Under the pieces are notes generated by a model. That model made no database searches, was not told where the DNA came from, and saw only the letters and a list, made by a program, of their open reading frames with translations. This document shows positions 35,749 through 43,461 of a stretch of DNA of 64,000 nt, one piece after another. How positions within the stretch are numbered: position 1 is the first letter of the stretch; each line of letters opens with the position of its first letter. Both the position numbers and the translations under genes were made by a program. The stretch is from Planctomycetaceae bacterium (GTDB lineage: Bacteria > Planctomycetota > Planctomycetia > Gemmatales > Gemmataceae): contig PNLP01000001.1 of assembly GCA_013823135.1 (NCBI GenBank), positions 1-64,000 on the forward strand, read 5' to 3'.

Positions 35749-36975
35749 ATGCCGACGTTTCTCCCGGTTGAAGAGCAGCTCGCGATCATCCTTCGCGGGG
35801 CTGCGCAGATCGAGACGCGCGACGAGCTCAAGAAGAAGCTCGAGCGCAGCTTCGCGACCGGGAAGCCGCTGCGCATCAAGTACGGCATCGACCCCACCGG
35901 CTTCGACGTTCACCTTGGGCACACCGTCCCGCTGCGGAAGCTGCGCCAGTTCCAGGAACTCGGCCACACGGCGGTGCTTATCATGGGCACGGCCACGGCC
36001 GCGGTCGGCGATCCCTCGGGCCGCGACGCGAGCCGACAGGGGCTGACCCCGGAGCAGATCGCGAATAACGCGACGACGTACCTCGAACAGATCGCCAAGG
36101 TGATCGACCTGAAAACGCCAGGACGCTTTGAAGTGCGCCCGAACGGCGACTGGTTTTCGAAGTTCGGTTTCACGGAAATGTTGCGCTTACTCGGCACCAC
36201 GACCGTGCAACAGATGCTGGAACGGGACGATTTTACAAAGCGTATAAAAGCGGGTACCGCAATTTACCTGCACGAAATGCTCTACCCGCTGATGCAGGGC
36301 TGGGACAGCGTCGAGATTCAGTCCGACGTGGAGCTCGGCGGCACGGAACAGCTTTACAACCTGATGGTCGGCCGCGACCTCCAGCGTGGCGCTGGGCAAG
36401 AGGCGCAAGTTTGCTTCACGATGCCGATCCTTCGCGGCCTCGACGGGGTGAAGAAGATGGGCAAGAGCCTGAACAACTACATCGGGTTGAACGAACCCGC
36501 GAAGGAGATGTTCGGGAAGACGATGCGGATTCCCGACAACCTGATGACCGAGTGGTTCACGCTTCTCACGGACCACACGACAGATGAGATCAACGCACTC
36601 ATCGCGGGAAAACCGAACGAAGCGAAGAAGGCACTCGGAGCCGAAATCGTGCGGTTCTACCACGGTGCTGCGGCCGCGGTGGGGGTTCTGGAAGACTGGC
36701 GAAAGCAGTTCGAGAACAAGGGCGACCCCGACACCATCGACGAGGTAACGATCCCTGCGGACAAGCTCAAGGATGGGTTAATGGCTGCGGTGGATCTGAT
36801 CGCCGAGACAAAGCTAACCGCGAGCAAAGGCGAGGCACGGCGAAAGATCGAGGAAGGGGCGTTCAACTATGGCCCCGACCGCACCAAGGCCGCCGACCTG
36901 AAGGCGACCGTGGCCGTGACCGACGGGCTGGTGATTCGATTGGGGCGGAAGATCCTCCGCGTGCGGATCGGCTGA
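35749..36975 (+). CDS. tyrS: Tyrosyl-tRNA synthetase
   Basis: The 408-residue protein is a class I synthetase. The HIGH motif appears as HLGH in FDVHLGHTVPLRK, GGTEQLYNLMVGRD matches the tyrosine-binding region, and the KMSKS loop reads KMGKS. The C-terminal about 65 residues form an S4-like RNA-binding domain (ASKGEARRKIEEGAFNYG). It charges tRNA-Tyr in the cytoplasm. GCAGGAGA precedes the ATG at 35749. It seems monocistronic, preceded by a long palindrome and followed by non-coding DNA. Confidence 0.96.
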   Translation: MPTFLPVEEQLAIILRGAAQIETRDELKKKLERSFATGKPLRIKYGIDPTGFDVHLGHTVPLRKLRQFQELGHTAVLIMGTATAAVGDPSGRDASRQGLTPEQIANNATTYLEQIAKVIDLKTPGRFEVRPNGDWFSKFGFTEMLRLLGTTTVQQMLERDDFTKRIKAGTAIYLHEMLYPLMQGWDSVEIQSDVELGGTEQLYNLMVGRDLQRGAGQEAQVCFTMPILRGLDGVKKMGKSLNNYIGLNEPAKEMFGKTMRIPDNLMTEWFTLLTDHTTDEINALIAGKPNEAKKALGAEIVRFYHGAAAAVGVLEDWRKQFENKGDPDTIDEVTIPADKLKDGLMAAVDLIAETKLTASKGEARRKIEEGAFNYGPDRTKAADLKATVAVTDGLVIRLGRKILRVRIG

Positions 36976-37139
36976 CGTGATTCCTGTCGCACAACAACTT
37001 GTCGTACTTCTTTCCGGACACTGCGTTTGGTTCCATAGTGGCGCAGGAGCGAAACTTGCATCACTTACGACAGAAGACGTAGTTGGAATAACTGACTGAG
37101 CCCGGGTTTTGGCAAAGTCGATCTGACGCAAGATGTCGT

Positions 37140-37222
37140 TCTGATGTTGATTCTTCCGGACAGGTAAGATGGTTCCAGATGGTTCCGGAGAAAGGTGTGC
37201 ATATCGGCCGGAATCAATTTGA
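37140..37222 (-). repeat. Dispersed GGTTCCA element, copy 3 (short, diverged)
   Basis: TCTTCCGGAC, two GGTTCC units and GGTGTGCATATCGGCCGGAA occur in the same order and spacing as in the copy at 20560-20640. Only about 80 bp align well, and identity is lower than between copies 1 and 2. Confidence 0.6.
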
Positions 37223-37275
37223 GGCGTTCACTCACTGTTCTCGCTTCCAAGAGCAGTGAGTGAACTCTCGCGAGA

Positions 37276-37461
37276 TCACAATTCCAAACCGCTCGGCCAC
37301 GGGTTTGTTTCTTTCTCTGCCAGGCGAACAGTTCGCGGGGCTCGCCGCAACGTCGAAGGCTCGGTCGCGTGCCGGGTCGCGGCCGCTTCACGCTCGGCTT
37401 CGCCGCTGGTCAGGAAAGGATCGAGAAGCAGGGCAGTCAGGGTAGCGAGTGTGCGATCCAT
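37276..37461 (-). CDS. Possible small protein (61 aa), doubtful
   Basis: The frame MDRTLATLTALLLDPFLTSG... is Ala/Arg/Glu-rich, has no recognised family and lacks a clear Shine-Dalgarno, although GGAG lies 11 bases before the ATG. It lies in a spacer that looks decayed. Confidence 0.25.
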   Translation of the reverse strand: MDRTLATLTALLLDPFLTSGEAEREAAATRHATEPSTLRRAPRTVRLAEKETNPWPSGLEL

Positions 37462-37568
37462 GCTTCGAACTCCGGGTCGGGTTGGTCAACTTTGCGTGTT
37501 GGGGTATTCGGCGAGAGCCTGCATCGGGGGGTAAGAACTACGCGCCTGGCGTGCAACGCTTACCTGAG

Positions 37569-37721
37569 TTACGCGGGCAGGTGGACCGCTCCGAGGTCGA
37601 GCCACCAGTCGCCCGAGTCGTCCGTGGAGTCGTAGGTCGAGTCCAGGAAAAAGCAGGGCTTGCTATCGTCGTTGGCCAGCGAGAAGGCGTCGTTATCGGG
37701 GGTCATGCCGGTCGGGATCAT
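37569..37721 (-). CDS. Small acidic protein (50 aa)
   Basis: The frame begins MIPTGMTPDNDAFSLANDDS, is strongly acidic, contains STYDSTDDSGDWWLDLGAV, and has GAGGAAT five bases before the ATG at 37721. The sequence looks protein-like (few Arg, clear acidic pattern) and differs from random antisense frames. No function or family is recognised. Confidence 0.45.
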   Translation of the reverse strand: MIPTGMTPDNDAFSLANDDSKPCFFLDSTYDSTDDSGDWWLDLGAVHLPA

Positions 37722-37875
37722 GGTTATTCCTCGCGTGTTCGAGGCTTGCCGGGGGAGTCCGGTTAGGCCGATGAGAGGTAATACGCATCCGCCGTGCCGA
37801 CCCGATGTGCGCTGTGCGGTGGCTTGCCGGAGTGAGGTGGTAGAATCGTTGAACTCGACCAGGAATCCGCAGGCA

Positions 37876-38445
37876 TCAAGGTTTCGCTGGCTGACCCAGG
37901 ATGCCAGCTTCAGCGGTTTTGACAGGCTGGGCCGCCGCGATGATGATTCGCGCGCAGGCTTCCGCATCCGAGAGCGGGTCGTGGTGAATGAGACCGATCC
38001 CGAGCCGGCGACAGACCGACGCGAGATCGTTCGGCTTCAGCCCCCAGTGTCGACGGGCGAGTTGAACGGTGCAGACAAAGGGTAGGGCAGGAACGCTGTG
38101 GCCACCCACTTCGCAGCAGGTCGCCAGCACCTTGCCATCGAACGGCGCGTTGTGAGCCGCGAGAAACGTGACGCCATCCAGCAGGGGCGTGAGCCGAGGC
38201 CAGGCATCGGCGAAGCTCGGTGAGTCCTTCACCATGTTCCATGTGATCCCGTGAACCCAGGTGAACAGGATTCGGGAACGCGGCGGGCGAATGAGCAACT
38301 TCTCGCGAGCAACAATTCGCAAACCTTCGACCCGTACGATCCCGATGGCACAGGCACTGTCTGCCCCATGATCGGCCGTCTCGAAGTCGATTGCCGCGAA
38401 CGCCCCGTCCAGTGGGGGTAACTCGGGTCGGTGGCGTGGTGTCAT
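37876..38445 (-). CDS. DnaQ-like 3'-5' exonuclease (DEDDh)
   Basis: The 189-residue protein has all exonuclease motifs: AAIDFETADHG (Exo I), FLAAHNAPFDGKVL (Exo II) and HHDPLSDAEACA (Exo III with the general-base His). Stand-alone proteins of this type resemble the DNA polymerase III epsilon proofreader or RNase T; without a polymerase-binding tail its partner is unclear. It lies 26 bases downstream of the Aas-like gene and may share its transcript. Confidence 0.9.
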   Translation of the reverse strand: MTPRHRPELPPLDGAFAAIDFETADHGADSACAIGIVRVEGLRIVAREKLLIRPPRSRILFTWVHGITWNMVKDSPSFADAWPRLTPLLDGVTFLAAHNAPFDGKVLATCCEVGGHSVPALPFVCTVQLARRHWGLKPNDLASVCRRLGIGLIHHDPLSDAEACARIIIAAAQPVKTAEAGILGQPAKP

Positions 38446-38471
38446 GGAAAGACTCTATACATCTGGACATT

Positions 38472-40772
38472 CTACTTCTTGGCCACTTCCTTCGCTAGAT
38501 CGCTGAGTTTCTTCATGTCGAGCTTGCCGCTGCCCAGTACCGGCATCGCATCCACGAGGTAGCAGTCGCGGCGGTCCGGAACCCACAGGTTGGGCAGCCC
38601 CCGAGTGCTGAGTGAATCCAGCGCCGCAGTAAGCTTCTCCGTGGCGGCTTGCAGATGAAGCACGACAATTCTCTCGCCGCGTTTCTCGTCTGGCACCGCA
38701 GCGACGGCCAGCACACGCTCGCTGTTGCTGTCGAGGGCGTCGTGTAGCTCCTCGTCGAGCCGTTCGAGGGGGACCATCTCCCCGGCGATCTTGGCGAACC
38801 GCGACACACGGCCGGTGATGCGGATGAATCCGTCAGGCTCGACAAATCCCACGTCGCCAGTGTTGTACCAGCGGTCGCGGATCGCCTCCGCCGTCTTCTC
38901 AGGCTGGCCGAGATAACCCGCCATCACGTTCGGCCCCTTCACGCAGAGCACCCCCTCGACCCCGATTGGCAGCGGCGTTCGCTCGGTTGGCTCGAACGCT
39001 TTCACCGCGACCCCAAACATCGGCTGCCCCACGGTTCCACGGCGGTTCCGTTGCTGAACGAAGCCATCGCCGGTGATGTCGGGGAGGTTCGCAGACACGA
39101 CCGGCGAGACTTCCGTGCAACCGTAGCCTTCCAGTGGAAGCAGGCCGAAGCGGGCGTTGAACTCATCCTGGAGTTTGACGGGCAACTTCTCGGCCCCGCA
39201 GATCAACATGCCAATGGTGCGGAAGTCGTCCTTCTCGCAGCGCCGGATGTAGAACCGCAGGAACGTGGCCGTGCTGAGCATCACCGTGATGCGGTTCGCG
39301 CGTGCCAGTTCGCCCACTTCTTTCGCGGCCCGTGGATCGGGATAGAACACCGTCACGCAGCCTGCAATGAACGGTGCCCACATGCAGACCGTGTAACCGA
39401 AGCTGTGGAAGAACGGCAGGATGCTGAACAGCCTGTCGTGTCGCGTGATGTTCAGAGTGCGGATCGCGGTGTCGGCGTTGTGCCCGATGTTTCTGTGCGT
39501 CAGGACGATTCCCTTGGGTTCGCCCGTGCTGCCACTAGAGAATACGATGGTCAGCGGGTCGTCGATCCCGTGGCGATGCAGACCCAGCACGAACCGATCG
39601 AGCACCCAGCCCGGCAAGAGCAGCACAGTCAGGAACGTACGGATGCGTTGCCATCTCGTGACCGACGCAAGAACATCTTCAAGGTAGATTGCTTGCACGT
39701 CCTCAGGCAGATCAAGCGGGACACGTGTCAAGAAGCGCTTGGACGTGACCACGACACGAACGCCCGCTTGCCGGATGGCAGACCGCACCGGCCCCGCTCC
39801 CGCCGTGTAGTTGAGGTTCACCGAAGTTCTGCCGAGGAATGCAATCGCGAGATTGGCCAGCGCTCCGCCAAGGCTTGTGGGCATCCAAACGCCGACGTTC
39901 CGGGCGTCGCCAAGCCGCGACCGCAGATACGCCGTGACGCAAAGGGCACCAACGAGCGTCTTACTCCATGTGAGTGTTCTCGCCGCACCCGCGGAGTGAT
40001 CGACAACACAGGGGCGGAACAGGTTGCGGAATCGCGCGGCGTTCCTGACGAATGCCCGGTGGACGTGTGACGTGTGATCGCTCTCGCGGATGGCAAGGTC
40101 GGCCGTCGTTTCTTGCACGGCGAGTCGGTAGTTCGCAGCGGTTTGGCCTTTCGACAGCGGCTCACCAAACCACACCGCGACACGGGGGCGGAACGCGGCA
40201 GGCAACTTCCGCATGATCGGTCCGCCACCGTGGCTGAAGAACCCATCCCACAGCCCGCTCGTACACGCTGGGACTACCTTCACATCGGTCTGAGTCAGCT
40301 TGAGGATGTGTTCCAGGCCGCGACCAAACGGCAGCATGTTCCCACTTCGAGTGAGGCGCGCTTCGGGAAAAATGAACACGACCCGACCCGCGTCGAGGGC
40401 TGCCGCGATTCGCTTGAGCCCTTCGGCAACGGCGTGTGGCTTTGCCGGACTCGTCTCGATGGCGATGGCGTTGTGCCTGGCCCACGAGAGGAAGAACCGC
40501 AAGACGGGGTTTCGGTAGTAATGAACGCGAGAGACGAACGCGGCCGAGCGAGGACAGGCAAGCCAGAGAACCAGCCAGTCGATCAGGCTGACGTGATTGG
40601 CGACGATCAGCACCCCCCCCGACTTCGGTACGCGATCACGGTGATACACCTGGAACCGGTAGAGCAGGTGCGCGGCGATCCACAGAGCCGGACGCAAAAA
40701 AATGGGGAACACCCACGAAAGCACGACGCAGAGAAGGAGCAAACCGGCGATCTGGGAGAAGTCGTCGAGCAT
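38472..40772 (-). CDS. Aas-like bifunctional acyltransferase/acyl-ACP (acyl-CoA) synthetase
   Basis: With the start at ATG 40772 the product has 766 residues. After an N-terminal membrane helix comes a PlsC-type acyltransferase (about 35-230) with the HX4D motif NHVSLIDW and FPEARLTRSGNM. From about 260 an AMP-binding adenylate-forming domain follows: IVFSSGSTGEPKGI, GYGCTEVSP and WYNTGDVGF, ending in the catalytic-lysine region GSGKLDMKK. E. coli Aas joins the same two activities (719 residues) and reacylates lysophospholipids at the inner membrane. A longer frame starting at 40814 is possible. Confidence 0.87.
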   Translation of the reverse strand: MLDDFSQIAGLLLLCVVLSWVFPIFLRPALWIAAHLLYRFQVYHRDRVPKSGGVLIVANHVSLIDWLVLWLACPRSAAFVSRVHYYRNPVLRFFLSWARHNAIAIETSPAKPHAVAEGLKRIAAALDAGRVVFIFPEARLTRSGNMLPFGRGLEHILKLTQTDVKVVPACTSGLWDGFFSHGGGPIMRKLPAAFRPRVAVWFGEPLSKGQTAANYRLAVQETTADLAIRESDHTSHVHRAFVRNAARFRNLFRPCVVDHSAGAARTLTWSKTLVGALCVTAYLRSRLGDARNVGVWMPTSLGGALANLAIAFLGRTSVNLNYTAGAGPVRSAIRQAGVRVVVTSKRFLTRVPLDLPEDVQAIYLEDVLASVTRWQRIRTFLTVLLLPGWVLDRFVLGLHRHGIDDPLTIVFSSGSTGEPKGIVLTHRNIGHNADTAIRTLNITRHDRLFSILPFFHSFGYTVCMWAPFIAGCVTVFYPDPRAAKEVGELARANRITVMLSTATFLRFYIRRCEKDDFRTIGMLICGAEKLPVKLQDEFNARFGLLPLEGYGCTEVSPVVSANLPDITGDGFVQQRNRRGTVGQPMFGVAVKAFEPTERTPLPIGVEGVLCVKGPNVMAGYLGQPEKTAEAIRDRWYNTGDVGFVEPDGFIRITGRVSRFAKIAGEMVPLERLDEELHDALDSNSERVLAVAAVPDEKRGERIVVLHLQAATEKLTAALDSLSTRGLPNLWVPDRRDCYLVDAMPVLGSGKLDMKKLSDLAKEVAKK

Positions 40773-41038
40773 TGGCGCGTCCGTGGAACCGCAGGGCCAT
40801 CGAGCGTGTGCCACAGATTACGGGACATGGAGGCTGCTGCCAACCGCAACGGGCCGCGACTTTTCTTCACGAGTCCGCTTGCGGTGGTGGCCGAGTGGAG
40901 GTATACGCCCCTCACTTAGCGACAAAACGTGTTGGCGGGGGGATGGCGGTCACGCCGGGGTGGGTGGGGGACCCGCCCGGCTGTGGCCGACAGGGGTGGC
41001 CGTGCGCCATTTGCACGGCCGATGGGTAGGGGAACCGA

Positions 41039-41395
41039 ATGGCAATTTCGTGCGATCCACTGCTGCGTCACGTTCTGCGAGACGAGTCACTCACCCGAGG
41101 GCTGGGCGATGTCGAAGCCAGGATGCTGGTGGAATGGGTAACTGACTGGACAGAATTACTTGCGGATGCGTCCCGCACTGAAGACGATGCCTGGTCGTGC
41201 GTTCGCCGGCTCTGCCGCCGCGGTCGTGCGATCAGCCGATTCGTGCAACTCTGGACGGACCCAGAGAATCGCGGAGCGGCGGGCCAACTCGCCGCAGCCG
41301 AGCGCTTCGCGTGGCCCCTGCCGACACGTTCGGTCGATCCCGCGGACCTGATGCACCACATCCTCACCTGGGAAAACCAGCACCCGGACTCGTGA
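41039..41395 (+). CDS. Hypothetical protein (118 aa)
   Basis: The product is a soluble, mostly helical, acidic/arginine-rich protein: RDESLTRGLGDVEARMLVEW, DDAWSCVRRLCRRGRAISRF, ending MHHILTWENQ. I know no function; similar short helical proteins seem to occur in Gemmataceae. TAGGGGA lies eight bases before the ATG. It converges on the phosphatase gene with a six-base gap. Confidence 0.68.
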   Translation: MAISCDPLLRHVLRDESLTRGLGDVEARMLVEWVTDWTELLADASRTEDDAWSCVRRLCRRGRAISRFVQLWTDPENRGAAGQLAAAERFAWPLPTRSVDPADLMHHILTWENQHPDS

Positions 41396-41401
41396 GGTAC
41401 T

Positions 41402-42109
41402 TCAACCTACATTGGGAAGGCGTAGTTGGAAGTTCCGCAACGCCCGGTGCTGGGAGCGGTTGAGCCGCACTCCTGGGCGTAGCGATTGCAGTAATTGAAC
41501 GCCATCACGGACAGACCGCGCCATACCCACCGACAGCAGGTATGCCACGACGACGCACCCAGTGCGACCGTGACCGAGTGCACAATGGACGTAGACCGGC
41601 CCCGTCGCCAAAGTCGCACTCAGTCTGTGCAGCAAATCGTCGAACTGCGCCTCGCTCGGGGCGGTCGCGTCGAGGATGGGGAACGATCGGTAGCCGGGTG
41701 AGCTGCGCAAGACGGGGGTTTCGCCAAACTCGGGGGCGAGGTCGAATACCGCGACCCATCCGTGGTCCATGATGGTCGAGGCTTCGTGGTTCGAGAGGCG
41801 TCGGCCGAAGAAGAGATTGGGGATCACTTCTGCCCAAGCCTGTTCGCGGCTCGCCAGCAGATGCAACTGGAAGATCAGCGAGTTGACGAGGAAGTACGGG
41901 CAGAATAGTAGCCAACTCAGCGCGGTTTGTTGGCCAGAGGCCCGTTTGCAGAAGAGTAGTGGACCAACTCCGGCGTATGCCAACGCCACCAAAGAAAACG
42001 ATATGGCAGTGTATGCGAAGAGAAGTGCCGGCCATCCGACACTCCAAGATGCTGCAAAACAGAACGCACACGCTAACACCAGAAATACAAGAGTGTAAGC
42101 GCCGTGCAT
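41402..42109 (-). CDS. Membrane-anchored dual-specificity phosphatase
   Basis: The 235-residue protein has three hydrophobic segments in its first 85 residues, then a dual-specificity phosphatase domain: NLFFGRRLSNHEAS and LAPEFGETP, then the P-loop VHCALGHGRTG (CX5R) and LRPGVRLNRSQ. It probably removes phosphate from Ser/Thr/Tyr residues or phospholipids on the cytoplasmic face of the membrane. Similar architecture occurs in plant/planctomycete PTPMT1-like proteins. It starts nine bases after the TIGR03000 gene, so the two are probably co-transcribed. Confidence 0.87.
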   Translation of the reverse strand: MHGAYTLVFLVLACAFCFAASWSVGWPALLFAYTAISFSLVALAYAGVGPLLFCKRASGQQTALSWLLFCPYFLVNSLIFQLHLLASREQAWAEVIPNLFFGRRLSNHEASTIMDHGWVAVFDLAPEFGETPVLRSSPGYRSFPILDATAPSEAQFDDLLHRLSATLATGPVYVHCALGHGRTGCVVVAYLLSVGMARSVRDGVQLLQSLRPGVRLNRSQHRALRNFQLRLPNVG

Positions 42110-42118
42110 GTGACTTCG

Positions 42119-42745
42119 TCATTCCTTGATTTCGGTACCTGCGACCACAAGTGCGCGACTGCGGTTTCCGCCCTCGACTTTGATCGATCGCTGATACTCA
42201 AACGTCTTGCCGCCTACGGTCCAGCGTGCCTTCACCTCGAACGTGTACTCCGTCCCCTTCAACAAGTCCGGCGACGTGAGTGTCCATTCGGTCGTCGGGT
42301 CACCTTCACCCTTCTTCCCGTTGACCCACACTTCTGCCGCGGCTGGAAACTCCAAAGTCAGCACGGCCGGGAACTCGTTCACCAAAGCAATGTTCGGTCC
42401 GGCGCGAAGCTCGACGGGCTGCGACTGATAAACCGGCGGCCCGAACGAGAAATTCGATGCGGGGGCGAAGCCATAAGGGTTGTACCCGCCAAAGCCGTAG
42501 ACCCCCCAAACACCTGAGAATGGGAACCCAGGATGGGTCGGAATTGTGGGGCAGAAGCCGCCCCCGACGCCGCCTGTAGCGAATCTTGGAGCCCCGACAC
42601 CCGGAGAAATTGGGCCTACCGGCGCTCGCATCCCCCCCCCGAACCCGCCCGCTGGGGCTGCTGCGATTCCTGGTGACAGAGGTTGTGCGAATGCACTGAC
42701 CGGTAAGCCAAACAAGAGTGCTAAAACACAGACATGGCGGATCAT
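42119..42745 (-). CDS. Secreted protein with TIGR03000-like C-terminal domain
   Basis: The 208-residue protein has a signal peptide (MIRHVCVLALLFGLPVSAFA), a Gly/Pro/Phe-rich region (about 25-120) and a C-terminal domain of about 70 residues (LEFPAAAEVWVNGKKGEGD ... FEVKARWTVGGKTFEYQRSI). That domain has the same layout as in the Cys-rich protein at 11193-11912, but this one lacks the SCYG repeats. The ATG follows GGAGCTG. The role is unknown; it is probably attached to the cell envelope. Confidence 0.75.
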   Translation of the reverse strand: MIRHVCVLALLFGLPVSAFAQPLSPGIAAAPAGGFGGGMRAPVGPISPGVGAPRFATGGVGGGFCPTIPTHPGFPFSGVWGVYGFGGYNPYGFAPASNFSFGPPVYQSQPVELRAGPNIALVNEFPAVLTLEFPAAAEVWVNGKKGEGDPTTEWTLTSPDLLKGTEYTFEVKARWTVGGKTFEYQRSIKVEGGNRSRALVVAGTEIKE

Positions 42746-43461
42746 GGTGGCAGCTCCGATGTGATGATATTCACCTTCATTTTATCCGTTTGAAAGTCAG
42801 TGTGCGAAGTATTCGGCGAGGAAACGAAGTGGGGCACAAGATTCGGCGGGGGGACTCGCACACCCCGCTAGTCTCGTGCCCATCTGTGGTGGGGACAAAC
42901 AGCTTCGGCTTGAGTCGGGACTCGCATCTGACTCGCAATTGACCAATGCAAGACCAATGCCAAACGCTCTTGGGTAGTTGTACACGCATCGGGGAATCTT
43001 GAACAAACTATGGAAAACAAGCTGTTTCACTCCGCTGCTTCGTTCGTAGCACTCCGGACAGACAAGACTGGGGAAGTGGCGGGAACTCGCTCGCTGGATG
43101 GTTCCGCAACAACCACCTGTGCGATTCTGCGAGGTTTTGCGTTGGCATCTGGAGGGGGTGTAACGACCAACACAGAAGTAGACTTACTCCCAAGACTGTG
43201 AAGGTTGGTATTGGCTCAGATTTTGTCTTGGTGCACAACTCGGTTGATTTCAGGCAGCAATACTTCCAATTCAGAAAGAAGTTACGCACCGTTACATCTC
43301 AGAATCTCCGTTTGTGAGGGCTCGATCTGAAGCAGGAACGTCGGGTTTGGTAGGCAGGTTTCCCGAATCTGGGATAAAGGGGTTCGGTATGCGGCTTGCA
43401 ACGGCATGGTAAGCCCGGATACATTCAAAGGTGTTGATCCTCTCTCTACTCAGGGCCGAAC
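42746..43461. other. Non-coding divergent spacer (716 bp)
   Basis: I see no supported gene here; open frames are short and lack ribosome-binding sites. It must hold the promoters of the TIGR03000-phosphatase pair (minus) and of the large kinase (plus). A possible plus-strand promoter lies at 43396-43425. Confidence 0.5.
43396..43425 (+). promoter_or_regulatory. Possible promoter of the WD40 kinase gene
   Basis: TTGCAA (43396-43401) and TACATT (43420-43425) are separated by 18 bases and lie 37 bases upstream of the ATG at 43462. The match to a sigma-70 promoter is fair but not strong. Confidence 0.3.

Larger units (their letters stand above)
36976..37568. other. Non-coding or decayed spacer after tyrS
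   Basis: The region holds the third copy of the GGTTCCA element (37140-37222) and one doubtful small frame (37276-37461). Short frameshifted pieces on the minus strand, such as the phrase PDPEFEAWIAHSLP between 37440 and 37490, look gene-like but have no start, which suggests a decayed gene. Confidence 0.4.

Noticed and set aside
42746..43461. Several short open frames in the 716-bp spacer
   Set aside because: None has a ribosome-binding site, codon pattern or family resemblance; treated as non-coding.
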